From: Mesorhizobium sp. M8A.F.Ca.ET.218.01.1.1
GTDB taxonomy: Bacteria; Pseudomonadota; Alphaproteobacteria; Rhizobiales; Rhizobiaceae
Direction of reading: 5' to 3'
Length of the DNA stretch: 64,000 bases
Assembly (NCBI RefSeq): GCF_004791165.1
Contig: NZ_SRUZ01000001.1
Span: 788,382 to 852,381 of the forward strand
Made by a program: the position numbers and the translations under genes. Positions 9,759-18,041 of the stretch are shown here, piece after piece (position 1 is the stretch's first letter; the number at the start of each line of letters is the position of its first letter). Below the pieces are notes generated by a model that ran no database searches, was not told the DNA's origin, and was given only the letters and a program-made list of their open reading frames with translations.

Positions 9759-10628
9759 ATGTCGTTCGAACTAGACCGCCAGGCCTTCGAGGGTCTTGGA
9801 CGTTTGTGCGCCGATGCCGCCGAAAACTGCATTATCTCGGCTCCCGATCCCGCCGGGATGGAGCGTATCGAGGCCCGGTTTCACGGCAGCGCCTTCGACC
9901 CGCATCGCCACGACACCTATGCGATCGGGGTGACGCTGCGCGGCGTGCAGACCTTCCGCTATCGCGGCGCGGCACGGCTGAGCCTGCCTGGCCAGGTCAT
10001 CGTGCTGCATCCCGACGAATTGCACGATGGCGGCGCGGGCACCGAGGAAGGCCTGCGCTACAGGATGCTCTATCTCGAGCCGTCACTGATGCTCGACTGT
10101 CTCGGCGGCACGGCGCTGCCGTTCGTCGGGGACGGGGTGGTGACGGACGATGCCTTCTGCGCGACGCTCCTTTCGGCGCTCGGGCCGTTGGAGCAGGAAC
10201 TCGACGAGCTGTTCGTCGACGACTTCCTGGCCCAGCTGATGCAAAGCCTGGCCCGGCATGCCGGCCAGCCGGCAAAGCCGATAGCCGGGACGGCGCGACG
10301 GGCGGCGGCGCTGGCGCGTGAGTATCTGACGGAAAACCTCGACCGGCCCGTGCGCTCTGACGAGTTGGAAGCCGTCACGGGTCTCGACCGCTATGCCCTG
10401 TCGAGACATTTCCGCGCGGCCTTCTCGACCAGTCCGCATCGTTTCCTGGTGATGCGCCGGCTTCAGCGCGCACGCAGGATGATCGCCGCCGGCGAGCCCT
10501 TGGCGCAGATCGCGATCGAAGCCGGCTTCAGCGACCAGAGCCACTTCAACAGGCAATTCAAGAAAGCGTTCGGCATGACACCGGGACGCTGGTCGTCCTT
10601 GATCCATGGAGCTGCCGCGGCAGCCTGA
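9759..10628 (+). CDS. AraC family transcriptional regulator
   Basis: Regulator of 289 residues. The N-terminal cupin sensor (FDPHRHDTYAIGVTLRG, LHPDELHDGG) carries the usual metal- or ligand-binding histidines, and the C-terminal AraC DNA-binding domain has both helix-turn-helices (SRHFRAAFSTSPHRFL and AQIAIEAGFSDQSHFNRQFK). The ATG at 9759 follows AAGGAGACG. It is divergently arranged with the DUF2000 gene, and the 53-base intergenic gap must contain both promoters. The likely role is activation of the DUF2000/exporter pair in response to a small effector; the effector is unknown. Confidence 0.9.
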   Translation: MSFELDRQAFEGLGRLCADAAENCIISAPDPAGMERIEARFHGSAFDPHRHDTYAIGVTLRGVQTFRYRGAARLSLPGQVIVLHPDELHDGGAGTEEGLRYRMLYLEPSLMLDCLGGTALPFVGDGVVTDDAFCATLLSALGPLEQELDELFVDDFLAQLMQSLARHAGQPAKPIAGTARRAAALAREYLTENLDRPVRSDELEAVTGLDRYALSRHFRAAFSTSPHRFLVMRRLQRARRMIAAGEPLAQIAIEAGFSDQSHFNRQFKKAFGMTPGRWSSLIHGAAAAA

Positions 10629-10640
10629 TTGCCGAAGAGA

Positions 10641-11111
10641 TCAGTCGTCCGACTCGGCGTCGTCGTCGATCAGCACCAGTTCCTCGTTGGAGAGGTTGGC
10701 CTCGATGCGGGCGAGCAGCTTGAACAGCGCCTTCTGGTCCTTCTTGTCGAGGCCTTTCAACGCTTGCTTTTCGGTCTTCTTCACCGACTTCTCGATGGCG
10801 CGGATGGTTTCACGGCCGGTATCGGTGAGGAAGATATGCGCCTGGCGGGCATCGGATTCCGACGCGCGTTTTTCCAGAAAACCCTGCGCCTGCAGCCGGT
10901 TGATGGTCTTGGTGATGGTCGGCGGGCGCACGCCGAGACGCCCGGCGAGATTGCCCGGTGTCTGGCCGTCCTCACGGTCCAGCGCCAGCATGATCTGGTC
11001 CTGGCCGGCGTAGAAGCCATGTGCCAGGAGCCGTGCCGCCAGCGCGGTCCTTGCCAGCCTTGCCGCTGAATGCAGCCGGCTCATCGTTGCAGTCTTGTCC
11101 GCCTTGGCCAT
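10641..11111 (-). CDS. MarR family transcriptional regulator
   Basis: Winged-helix regulator of 156 residues. The DNA-binding core GNLAGRLGVRPPTITKTINRL is followed by the wing KRASESDARQAHIFLT, and the C-terminal helices contribute to dimerisation. The tail is unusually acidic (IDDDAESDD). ATG 11111 is chosen because the GAAGAGGG site sits seven bases upstream; ATG 11117 is too close to it. It converges on the AraC gene with 12 bases between stops. No adjacent target gene is obvious on its own strand. Confidence 0.88.
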   Translation of the reverse strand: MAKADKTATMSRLHSAARLARTALAARLLAHGFYAGQDQIMLALDREDGQTPGNLAGRLGVRPPTITKTINRLQAQGFLEKRASESDARQAHIFLTDTGRETIRAIEKSVKKTEKQALKGLDKKDQKALFKLLARIEANLSNEELVLIDDDAESDD

Positions 11112-11519
11112 GGTCATCCCTCTTCGGCCGTACCGGTGCGCACAGCATAGACGCAGCCGGCCGGTTGGCAATCGACGATCGAAAGATTCCGGCATTCGAA
11201 ACAGCTTTGCCGGCAAGCATTGCGGTGTCCGCCGTGGTGATGCCAGATGTTTATTTCAGTTAGATGACAAACGAGTTTGGCGGGGAACGGATTCGCTGCG
11301 GCTGCGATCCCACGACCGGCGGCCCCGGACAGGACGTCTCCTTGATCTTCCATCGCCGGGGGCGGCGACGGCTTTTCGCGGCCACGATGTCAGGGCGAAT
11401 CCCAGCCGGTCTTTTGGCCGATGGTTTGCCCGTGCAAAAACCCGGCGCACATCCTATATGGAACCGACAATCCCTTTTCGCGGCCTGGATTTCAGGGCCC
11501 AGTCATTTCGAGGCAAGCC
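11112..11519. other. 408-bp intergenic region between marR and the CobW-like gene
   Basis: Divergent promoter region. I see no convincing gene, tRNA or repeat. It must hold the promoters for the MarR-type regulator and for the metallochaperone-like GTPase. I looked for a Zur-like palindrome upstream of 11520 and did not find a clear one. The ribosome site for the GTPase is the GAGGCAAG just before 11520. Confidence 0.5.
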
Positions 11520-12581
11520 ATGAGCGACGCACAGACGCAGATTCCCGTAACCGTTCTCACCGGCTATCTCGGCGCCGGCAAGACTACGCTGCTCAACCGC
11601 ATCCTTTCGGAGAACCACGGCAAGCGCTACGCCGTCATCGTCAACGAATTCGGCGAGATCGGCATCGACAACGAGCTGATCGTGGAATCCGATGAGGAAA
11701 TCTACGAGATGAACAATGGCTGCGTCTGCTGCACGGTGCGGGGCGACCTGATCCGCGTCGTCGAAGGCCTGATGCGGCGGCCCGGCCGCTTCGACGCCAT
11801 CGTCGTGGAAACCACCGGGCTCGCCGATCCAGTGCCGGTGGCGCAGACCTTCTTCATGGACGACGACGTGCGCTCCAAGACCAAGCTCGATGCCGTGGTG
11901 GCGCTGGTCGACGCCAAGCACCTGCCGCTGCGGCTCAAGGATTCCAAGGAAGCCGAGGACCAGATCGCCTTCGCTGACGTCGTCGTGCTCAACAAGACCG
12001 ACCTCGTCACCCCCGAAGAACTCGCCAAGGTCGAGGCGACGATCCGCGCCATCAATCCGGCAGCCAGGATCCACCGCACGACACGCGCCGGCGTGGCGCT
12101 GTCGGAAGTGCTCGACCGCGGTGCCTTCGACCTGTCCAGGGCGCTGGAAAACGACCCGCATTTCCTCGAGGCGCATGACGACCATGATCACCATGACCAC
12201 GATCATGATCATCACGACCATCATCATCACGACCACGATGGGCACGACCACCACCATCACGCGCATCCGTCCGATATCCATGACGTGACGGTGCAGTCGG
12301 TGTCGCTGCGCGGCGGCGAAATGGACCCGAAGAAATTCTTCCCGTGGATCGAGAAGATCACTCAGATGGAAGGCCCCAACATCCTGCGGCTGAAAGGCAT
12401 CATCGCGCTCAAGGGCGATGACGAGCGCTATGTCATCCAGGGCGTGCACATGATCATCGAGGGCGACCACCAGCGCGCCTGGAAAGACGGCGAAAAGCAT
12501 GAGAGCCGGCTGGTGTTCATCGGCCGCGAACTCGACGCCGAACGGCTGAAGAAGAGCTTTGACGCCTGCCAGGCATCGTAA
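11520..12581 (+). CDS. CobW/COG0523 family GTPase, probable zinc metallochaperone
   Basis: G3E-family P-loop GTPase of 353 residues. Walker A is TGYLGAGKTTL, the metal-binding CxCC motif is NGCVCCTVRGDL, then ETTGLADP and the base-specifying NKTD. Between the GTPase and the C-terminal CobW_C domain (about residues 218-252) lies a dense His/Asp loop, runs of H and D typical of zinc- or nickel-handling members. It probably delivers zinc to client enzymes when zinc is scarce. A cobalamin-biosynthesis CobW is less likely because no cob genes are adjacent. The WD40 gene at 13562 may be a functional neighbour, now separated by a toxin-antitoxin pair. Confidence 0.88.
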   Translation: MSDAQTQIPVTVLTGYLGAGKTTLLNRILSENHGKRYAVIVNEFGEIGIDNELIVESDEEIYEMNNGCVCCTVRGDLIRVVEGLMRRPGRFDAIVVETTGLADPVPVAQTFFMDDDVRSKTKLDAVVALVDAKHLPLRLKDSKEAEDQIAFADVVVLNKTDLVTPEELAKVEATIRAINPAARIHRTTRAGVALSEVLDRGAFDLSRALENDPHFLEAHDDHDHHDHDHDHHDHHHHDHDGHDHHHHAHPSDIHDVTVQSVSLRGGEMDPKKFFPWIEKITQMEGPNILRLKGIIALKGDDERYVIQGVHMIIEGDHQRAWKDGEKHESRLVFIGRELDAERLKKSFDACQAS

Positions 12582-12617
12582 AGTCGTATTGATGATCTTG
12601 AAGGGTTGATGTCGACT

Positions 12618-12644
12618 TCATGTACACATAGGATGTGTACATGA
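12618..12644. promoter_or_regulatory. perfect palindromic operator of the toxin-antitoxin operon
   Basis: Two 12-base arms (12618-12629 and 12633-12644, core ATGTACACAT) are exact reverse complements around a 3-base spacer AGG. The element ends 17 bases before the antitoxin ATG. Ribbon-helix-helix antitoxins repress their own operons at such palindromes, so autoregulation is the likely role. Confidence 0.8.
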
Positions 12645-12661
12645 GTTTGAGGAGATTTCCG

Positions 12662-12940
12662 ATGCCCAGGTCGGCCGACAATAAAACTGAGCGCTATCAA
12701 ATCCGCATCGCGCCTGCGCAGAAGGCGATGATCGCGCGCGCTGCCGCACTGTCTCATCAGGACGTTACCGACTTCATTCTCAACAAGGTGGTTCCCGAAG
12801 CACAGGCGGTAATCGAAGCAGCCGAGGTTGCGAAAGTATCCGACCGCGATTTCACACGTATACTCGACCTGTTGGAGAACCCGCCGAAACCAAATGCCAA
12901 GCTCCGAGCGGCGATCGCGGCCTTGCCGGATACTCTGTGA
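12662..12940 (+). CDS. DUF1778 (TacA-like) ribbon-helix-helix antitoxin
   Basis: Antitoxin of 92 residues. The N-terminal strand ERYQIRIAPAQKAMI and the helices ALSHQDVTDFILNK form the ribbon-helix-helix DNA-binding unit; the C-terminal part (FTRILDLLENPPKPNAKL) is the segment that wraps the toxin. ATG 12662 follows GAGGAGATTTCC; an earlier in-frame ATG at 12641 lies inside the operator arm and is unlikely. Its stop overlaps the GNAT toxin start by four bases (GTGA), the usual coupling in this class. It should neutralise the toxin and, with it, repress the operon through the 12618-12644 palindrome. Confidence 0.9.
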   Translation: MPRSADNKTERYQIRIAPAQKAMIARAAALSHQDVTDFILNKVVPEAQAVIEAAEVAKVSDRDFTRILDLLENPPKPNAKLRAAIAALPDTL

Positions 12941-13464
12941 CACTTCCGTCCTGGCACGAGGAGCCGATCGCGAAACGCCATGATCGGGCCTCGTTCGATT
13001 GCGGCGATGCGCAGATGAACGATTTTCTGCGGCGGTACGCGCGGCAAAGCCACGAACAAAATGCCGCCAAGACCTTCTGTGCGATCGACGATGCGGCTTT
13101 GGAGCAGATCCTCGGCTTCTATACGATCGCACCTTCAGCCGTTGCTCGTGAAGCCATGCCCGAGGCGATGACGAGAGGTTTGGCGCGGCACGAGGTTTCC
13201 GGCTTCAAACTTGCCCGGCTGGCGACCGACCGCAGAGTCGCCGGACAGGGGCTCGGAAGTCAGCTGCTTGCCGCCGCGGCATTGCGCTGCTTGCGACTGG
13301 CCGGCGAAGGTGGCGGAATCCTGCTCATGATCGATGCCAAGAGCGAGCGGGCCGCAAGATGGTATGCCAGCTACGGAGCCGAGCGCCTCCAAGGATCGAA
13401 TCTGACCCTGGTGATGCCATTGGCGGCGTTCGCAACCGATCTGCGGGCGAAGGGGCTGCTTTGA
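12937..13464 (+). CDS. GNAT acetyltransferase toxin (TacT-like)
   Basis: Toxin of 175 residues in the GNAT family. Relatives acetylate the amino group of aminoacyl-tRNAs and block translation. The start matches the family (FDCGDAQMNDFLRRYA), and the acetyl-CoA loop is LATDRRVAGQGLGSQLL, with the R/Q-x-x-G-x-G/A pattern. The C-terminal YASYGAERL contains the conserved Tyr used as general acid in these toxins. GTG 12937 overlaps the antitoxin stop by four bases. All motifs look intact, so the module is probably functional. It lies between the CobW-like and WD40 genes, suggesting later insertion. Confidence 0.9.
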   Translation: MTLPSWHEEPIAKRHDRASFDCGDAQMNDFLRRYARQSHEQNAAKTFCAIDDAALEQILGFYTIAPSAVAREAMPEAMTRGLARHEVSGFKLARLATDRRVAGQGLGSQLLAAAALRCLRLAGEGGGILLMIDAKSERAARWYASYGAERLQGSNLTLVMPLAAFATDLRAKGLL

Positions 13465-13561
13465 TGACAGCCTCTCGCACTTCGCTGATCCTCCGGTTGC
13501 CGGAACCGCAAACGTCGAGTAAGCCGCCTCTGTACTGTCATCTAGCTGAACAAAGATAATC

Positions 13562-14536
13562 ATGCCCACAGTCGCCCCGCTCGATCTCGAAGGCCATTGC
13601 GTCGCCGCCGTCTTCCTTGGCGATGTGCCGCATTTCGCGCTGGCCGATGGCGTTATCCACCGGCTCGACAATGGCCACAAGACCGTGCAGGCCAATGATG
13701 GGCTGCTCGCGGCCTTCCATGACGCGGCAAACGACCGGCTGATCACCGGCGGCGAGGACGGCAAGGTGTTTGCCGTGAAAGCCGGCGGTGAGACCCGGGA
13801 GGTGGCGAGCGCCGGCAAGAAATGGATCACCAGCGTTGCCGCCGGGCCGCAAGGCGCCATCGCCTATGCCACGGGCAAGACGGCCTTCGTGCGCTTCGCC
13901 GATGGCAAGATCCGGGAATTTGCCCATCCGCGCTCCGTCGAGGGGCTGGCCTTCTCGCCCAAGGGCATGCGCTTCGGCGTCGCCCGCTACAATGGCGCGA
14001 CGCTGCATTTCCCGGCCGCCGAAGGCAAGCCGGTGGAACTCGAATGGGCCGGCGCGCACACCGGCATCACCTTCTCGCCGGACGGCGCCTTTCTGGTCAC
14101 CACCATGCAGGAAAACGCCCTGCATGGCTGGAAGCTCGCCGACGGCAAGCACATGCGCATGAGCGGCTATCCCGGCAAGGTCAAAAGCCTGTCGTGGAGC
14201 GTCAAAGGCAAGTGGCTGGCCAGTTCCGGCGCGCCGGCGGCGATCGTCTGGCCGTTTTCGGCCAAGGACGGGCCGATGGGCAAGGCGCCGCTGGAACTCG
14301 GCACGCGCGGCAACGCCATGGTGACGGCGGTTGCTTGCCACCCGAGCCAGGATGTCGTCGCCGTCGGCTATGATGACGGCATGGTTATGGCCGTGCGCTT
14401 TTCCGACGCCAAGGAAGTGCTTTTGCGGCGCCCGGGCAAGGGCGCCATCACCGCGATGATGTGGGACAAGGAAGAACGGCGCGTCGCCTTCGGCAGTGCC
14501 GCCGGCGACTGCGGCGTCATCGACATCACTGCCTAA
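13562..14536 (+). CDS. WD40 repeat (beta-propeller) protein
   Basis: Cytosolic protein of 324 residues without signal peptide, made of repeating WD40-like blades (LITGGEDGKVFAV, VEGLAFSPKGMRFGVARYN, GITFSPDGAFLVTTMQ, SLSWSVKGKWLASSG). It has no catalytic domain and probably acts as a scaffold. It lies downstream of a zinc-type CobW GTPase on the same strand, interrupted by the toxin-antitoxin module; I recall such WD40 genes near zinc-homeostasis genes in alphaproteobacteria, but that link is inference. ATG 13562 is the first in frame. Confidence 0.85.
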   Translation: MPTVAPLDLEGHCVAAVFLGDVPHFALADGVIHRLDNGHKTVQANDGLLAAFHDAANDRLITGGEDGKVFAVKAGGETREVASAGKKWITSVAAGPQGAIAYATGKTAFVRFADGKIREFAHPRSVEGLAFSPKGMRFGVARYNGATLHFPAAEGKPVELEWAGAHTGITFSPDGAFLVTTMQENALHGWKLADGKHMRMSGYPGKVKSLSWSVKGKWLASSGAPAAIVWPFSAKDGPMGKAPLELGTRGNAMVTAVACHPSQDVVAVGYDDGMVMAVRFSDAKEVLLRRPGKGAITAMMWDKEERRVAFGSAAGDCGVIDITA

Positions 14537-14552
14537 GTCTCGAACCAGCGGA

Positions 14553-15005
14553 TTACTCGGCGCCGCAGGAAACCTTGCCGGTCAGATCGACCGGCTTGCC
14601 ATCGCTGTCCTTGTCGGCCGTGCTGTCATAGACGGCGAGCTTGTAGTTTCCATCATAGACGCCTTCGTCGCTGCCCTTGGTCAGGATCGTCAGTTCGACC
14701 GAACTGTAGGTCTTGGCCACCTCCTGCTCATGGTAGATGTTCAGCCGCAGTTCCTTGTTATCCAGCCAGTACTGGGTGAGGTTGGAGTTCTCAAAAATGG
14801 TCTTTCGCAGCTGATCGCCGGCGGGCCTGGCCTTGATTTCGAGATCACCGCGAAAATTGAAGGTCGGGCCGCCCATCCCGGTGGTGACGCCGGCATCGAC
14901 CTGGAATTTGACCTGTGGATCATCGACTGAGCACCAGATGCCGCCGGTGGCGAACGCCGTGCCGGCCGACAGGAACAGTATCGTCACGCAGATGATCGTC
15001 CGCAT
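14553..15005 (-). CDS. conserved hypothetical exported protein
   Basis: Protein of 150 residues that I cannot assign to a named family. The N-terminus MRTIICVTILFLSAGTAFA is a clear signal peptide. The mature part begins GGIWCSVDDPQVKFQVDAG and ends GKVSCGAE, with a cysteine near each end that may form a disulfide. It is rich in alternating polar/hydrophobic strands and is probably a small periplasmic beta protein. ATG 15005 is directly preceded by AAGGGAA. It converges on the WD40 gene with 16 bases between stops. Confidence 0.6.
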   Translation of the reverse strand: MRTIICVTILFLSAGTAFATGGIWCSVDDPQVKFQVDAGVTTGMGGPTFNFRGDLEIKARPAGDQLRKTIFENSNLTQYWLDNKELRLNIYHEQEVAKTYSSVELTILTKGSDEGVYDGNYKLAVYDSTADKDSDGKPVDLTGKVSCGAE

Positions 15006-15156
15006 TTCCCTTGCCCAATTGCCGTCCACATTGGCGCCGACTTCGCACGGAGCGTCAAGCGCCGCCGGCAAGGGCTGAGCCAATGCAGAACAGACGCACG
15101 GCCAATTGCCGTTGCGGAGGTGGATTGGCTAAGAGGAATGAGCCAGAGGGGTTTTC

Positions 15157-16536
15157 ATGCACAGCAGCGATAGTTCAAAGACCATCGGCGGCATCAGCCG
15201 CGACCGCATCGCGCACTTGCGTGAGACGGAAGGGGCTGCCTTCCGCAAGGCGCGGCCGAAATCGCAGGCGAAGGTCGGCAACGGCCTGCCCGGCTTCTTC
15301 GGCGGCGTACCAATGCACTGGATGAATGACTGGCCGACGCCGTTTCCGATCCTGGTGGACAGCGCCAGGGGCGCCACGATCACCGACGTGGACGGCAACA
15401 GGCTCGACGATTTCTGCCTCGGCGACACCGGCTCGATGTTCGGCCACTCGCCGCCGGCAGTGGCACGCGCCATTCGCCGCCAGGCCGGGCGCGGCCTGAC
15501 CTATATGCTGCCATCCGAAGATGCGCTGGCCATCGGACCGCTGCTGCAGCAGCGCTTCGGCCTGCCGTTCTGGCAGATCGCGACGACGGCGACCGACGCC
15601 AACCGCTTCGCGCTGCGCGTCGCCCGCGCCATCACTGGACGAGAGAAAATCCTGGTCTTCAATGGCTGCTATCACGGCTCGGTGGACGAGACGATGGTGC
15701 GGCTGATCGACGGTATCCAGGTCAACCGGCCAGGACTGGCGGGCGAATTCCGCGACCTGACCCGCACGGCCAAGGTCATCGAGTTCAACGATGTCGCCGC
15801 ACTGGAAGCCGCGCTCAACGACAGGGATGTCGCTTGCGTCATCGCCGAACCGGTGCTGACCAATTCCTGCATGGTGCTTGCCGATCCCGGCTACCACGAG
15901 GCGCTGCGACAGTTGACCCGTGCTGCCGGCACGCTGCTTTTGATCGACGAGACGCATACGATCTCGACCGGCCCGGGCGGTTACACCAGGAAATATGGGC
16001 TGGAGCCGGACTTGTTCGTTCTGGGCAAGCCGATTGCCGGCGGCGTGCCGGCGAGCGTCTGGGGCATGAGCCATGAAGTCGCTTCGCGCTATGCCGACTA
16101 CAACAGGACGAAAGAGCCTGGCTATTCCGGCATGGGCACGACGCTGTCGGCCAACCCGCTGCAGTTCGCCGCCATGCGCGCCACGCTCGAGGAGGTGATG
16201 ACGCAGGAGAATTACGACCGCATGGATCATCTGGCGCGCCGGCTCGATGCCGGGCTGACCGGCGTGATCGACCGTTACCGCCTGCCCTGGCATGTCGCCC
16301 GTGTCGGGGCCCGTGTCGAGTTCATCTGCGCGCCCGGTCCGCTGCGCAATGGCGCCGAGGCGGAGGGTGCGCATGCGCCGGAACTCGAAGCCGCCATCCA
16401 TGTCGCGCTGGTCAATCGCGGCGTGCTGATCGCACCCTTCCACAACATGATGCTGATCTCGCCGGCGACGTCAGGTGCCCAGGTCAACCGGCTGATCAGC
16501 GCCTTTGGCGCGGTTGCGGCAAAGCTCGCGGCATGA
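15157..16536 (+). CDS. class III PLP-dependent aminotransferase (GSAM-like)
   Basis: Fold-type I pyridoxal-phosphate enzyme of 459 residues, related to glutamate-1-semialdehyde aminomutase and omega-aminotransferases. The cofactor lysine is in FVLGKPIAGGVPASVWG, the PLP-ring Asp in LLLIDETHT, and the NGCYHGSVDE loop is typical. ATG 15157 follows CCAGAGGGGTTTTC. Its stop overlaps the start of the glutamine-synthetase-like gene (ATGA), so both act in one pathway, plausibly amine or polyamine nitrogen handling. True heme GSAM is unlikely given the partner and the extended N-terminus. The substrate is unknown. Confidence 0.85.
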   Translation: MHSSDSSKTIGGISRDRIAHLRETEGAAFRKARPKSQAKVGNGLPGFFGGVPMHWMNDWPTPFPILVDSARGATITDVDGNRLDDFCLGDTGSMFGHSPPAVARAIRRQAGRGLTYMLPSEDALAIGPLLQQRFGLPFWQIATTATDANRFALRVARAITGREKILVFNGCYHGSVDETMVRLIDGIQVNRPGLAGEFRDLTRTAKVIEFNDVAALEAALNDRDVACVIAEPVLTNSCMVLADPGYHEALRQLTRAAGTLLLIDETHTISTGPGGYTRKYGLEPDLFVLGKPIAGGVPASVWGMSHEVASRYADYNRTKEPGYSGMGTTLSANPLQFAAMRATLEEVMTQENYDRMDHLARRLDAGLTGVIDRYRLPWHVARVGARVEFICAPGPLRNGAEAEGAHAPELEAAIHVALVNRGVLIAPFHNMMLISPATSGAQVNRLISAFGAVAAKLAA

Positions 16537-17954
16537 GACAAGCCCCTCAAGCCAACCCGAGTTCCATCATGACTTCACCTTCGGGCTCGACGCCCACCGA
16601 GGCGCAAGCCTTCCTCGACGCCCATCCCGAGATCGAGGCCTTCGATATCGTGCTGACCGACGCCAATGGCGTCGGGCGCGGCAAGATCGTGCGCCGGCAC
16701 GAGCTGAAAAGCATTTTCGAAGGCGGCCGGCATATGCCGATCTCCATCCTCGGCCTCGACATCACCGGCGAGGATGTGCACGAAACCGGGCTGATCTGGG
16801 ACAGCGGCGACGGCGATCTCCGGGCCTGGCCAATTCCCGGCACGCTGGTGCCGCTTTACGGTACGAATCCGCCGCGCGGCCAGGTGCTGATGGCTATGTA
16901 TCATCTCGACGGCCAGCCAATGTCGTCGGACCCGCGGCTGGCGCTCGCCCGGCAGGTCGACATACTGGCTGCCAAGGGCCTCCATCCGGCCGGCGCCTTC
17001 GAACTCGAGTTTTTTCTGCTGGCCAATGAGCGTGATGCCGATGGCAAGGTGCAGCCGGCGCGCGCGGTGCTCGATGGCCGCGTCTCGGGCAAGACCGAAG
17101 TCTATTCCGTCGACCATCTGCATGGCATGGAGCCGCTGTTCTCCGACATTTACGCCGCCGCCAAGGCGCAAGGCATTCCGGCCGAGACGGTGATCTCGGA
17201 ATATGCGCCTGGCCAGTACGAGCTGACGCTGAACTACCGCAAGGACGTGATGCGGGCGGCCGACGATCTGGTCATGCTGAAGCGGCTGGTGCGGGCGCAG
17301 GCGCGCCGTCACGGTGTCACCGCCTGCTTCATGGCCAAGCCGATCGAGAAATATGCCGGCTCCGGCATGCATTTCCACGTGTCGCTGCAGGACAAGGATG
17401 GCCGAAACGTCTTTTCGGAAGCCACCGGCGAGAACTGGTCGCTGCCGCTGCTGCGTGGCCTTGGCGGCCTGATCCAGACCATGGCGGAATCGATGCTGGT
17501 GTTTGCGCCGCACGCCAATTCCTGGCGCCGCTTCGTCTCGCAATCCTACGCACCGGTGGCGCCGACCTGGGGCGTCAACAACCGCTCGGTGGCGCTGCGC
17601 GTGCCGGCGGGCGATGCGAAAAACCGGCGCATCGAGCACCGGCCGTCCGGCGTCGACGCCAATCCCTATCTGATCGCCGCGACGGTGCTCGCCGGCATCG
17701 TCAAAGGCCTCGACGAAGGGCTCGATCCGGGCCCCGAAACGACCGGCAATGGCTATGAGGCTGCCGTCACCCGTACGACGATGCCAGCCGATTGGCGCGC
17801 GGCAATCGAAGCGGCCAGGGCGTCCAGTTTCCTAAAGGGCGCGCTCGGCGAGGACCTGCACCGCACCTTCGTTGCGATCAAGCAGTCCGAATACCTGCGC
17901 GTGGCCCGCACGGTCAGTGAACTGGACTATCACCTCTACCTGCACGAAGTCTGA
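16533..17954 (+). CDS. glutamine synthetase family ligase (gamma-glutamylpolyamine synthetase-like)
   Basis: ATP-dependent glutamate-amine ligase of up to 473 residues. Glutamine synthetase signatures are present: FELEFFLLANE in the beta-Grasp/catalytic junction, SEYAPGQYELTLNY, KPIEKYAGSGMHFHVSLQD for ATP/glutamate binding, and NNRSVALRVP with the catalytic Arg. The divergence is that of the PuuA group, which gamma-glutamylates putrescine or other amines. ATG 16533 overlaps the aminotransferase stop; ATG 16569 (MTSPSGS) is an internal alternative. With the aminotransferase it may form an amine-utilisation pair. The specific amine is not readable from sequence. Confidence 0.88.
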   Translation: MRQAPQANPSSIMTSPSGSTPTEAQAFLDAHPEIEAFDIVLTDANGVGRGKIVRRHELKSIFEGGRHMPISILGLDITGEDVHETGLIWDSGDGDLRAWPIPGTLVPLYGTNPPRGQVLMAMYHLDGQPMSSDPRLALARQVDILAAKGLHPAGAFELEFFLLANERDADGKVQPARAVLDGRVSGKTEVYSVDHLHGMEPLFSDIYAAAKAQGIPAETVISEYAPGQYELTLNYRKDVMRAADDLVMLKRLVRAQARRHGVTACFMAKPIEKYAGSGMHFHVSLQDKDGRNVFSEATGENWSLPLLRGLGGLIQTMAESMLVFAPHANSWRRFVSQSYAPVAPTWGVNNRSVALRVPAGDAKNRRIEHRPSGVDANPYLIAATVLAGIVKGLDEGLDPGPETTGNGYEAAVTRTTMPADWRAAIEAARASSFLKGALGEDLHRTFVAIKQSEYLRVARTVSELDYHLYLHEV

Positions 17955-18024
17955 CGGCTGGGCGACCCGGCGGCGATCACTTTTTCGCCGTCACCATCAA
18001 ATGAGATGGCGTGATGATTGATCA

Positions 18025-18039
18025 GAACATATCATGAAC
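18025..18039. promoter_or_regulatory. LexA (SOS) box, GAAC-N7-GAAC
   Basis: GAACATATCATGAAC is an exact GAAC-N7-GAAC direct repeat, the reverse complement of the GTTC-N7-GTTC SOS box known from Rhizobium and Rhodobacter. It ends two bases before the ATG of the radical SAM gene, where bound LexA would block transcription. It indicates DNA-damage induction of the two-gene operon that follows. Confidence 0.72.
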
Positions 18040-18041
18040 AA

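Noticed and set aside
17975..18002. Small hairpin (CGGCGA..TCGCCG) after the glutamine-synthetase-like gene
   Set aside because: Short stem and no U-tract; not strong enough to call a terminator.
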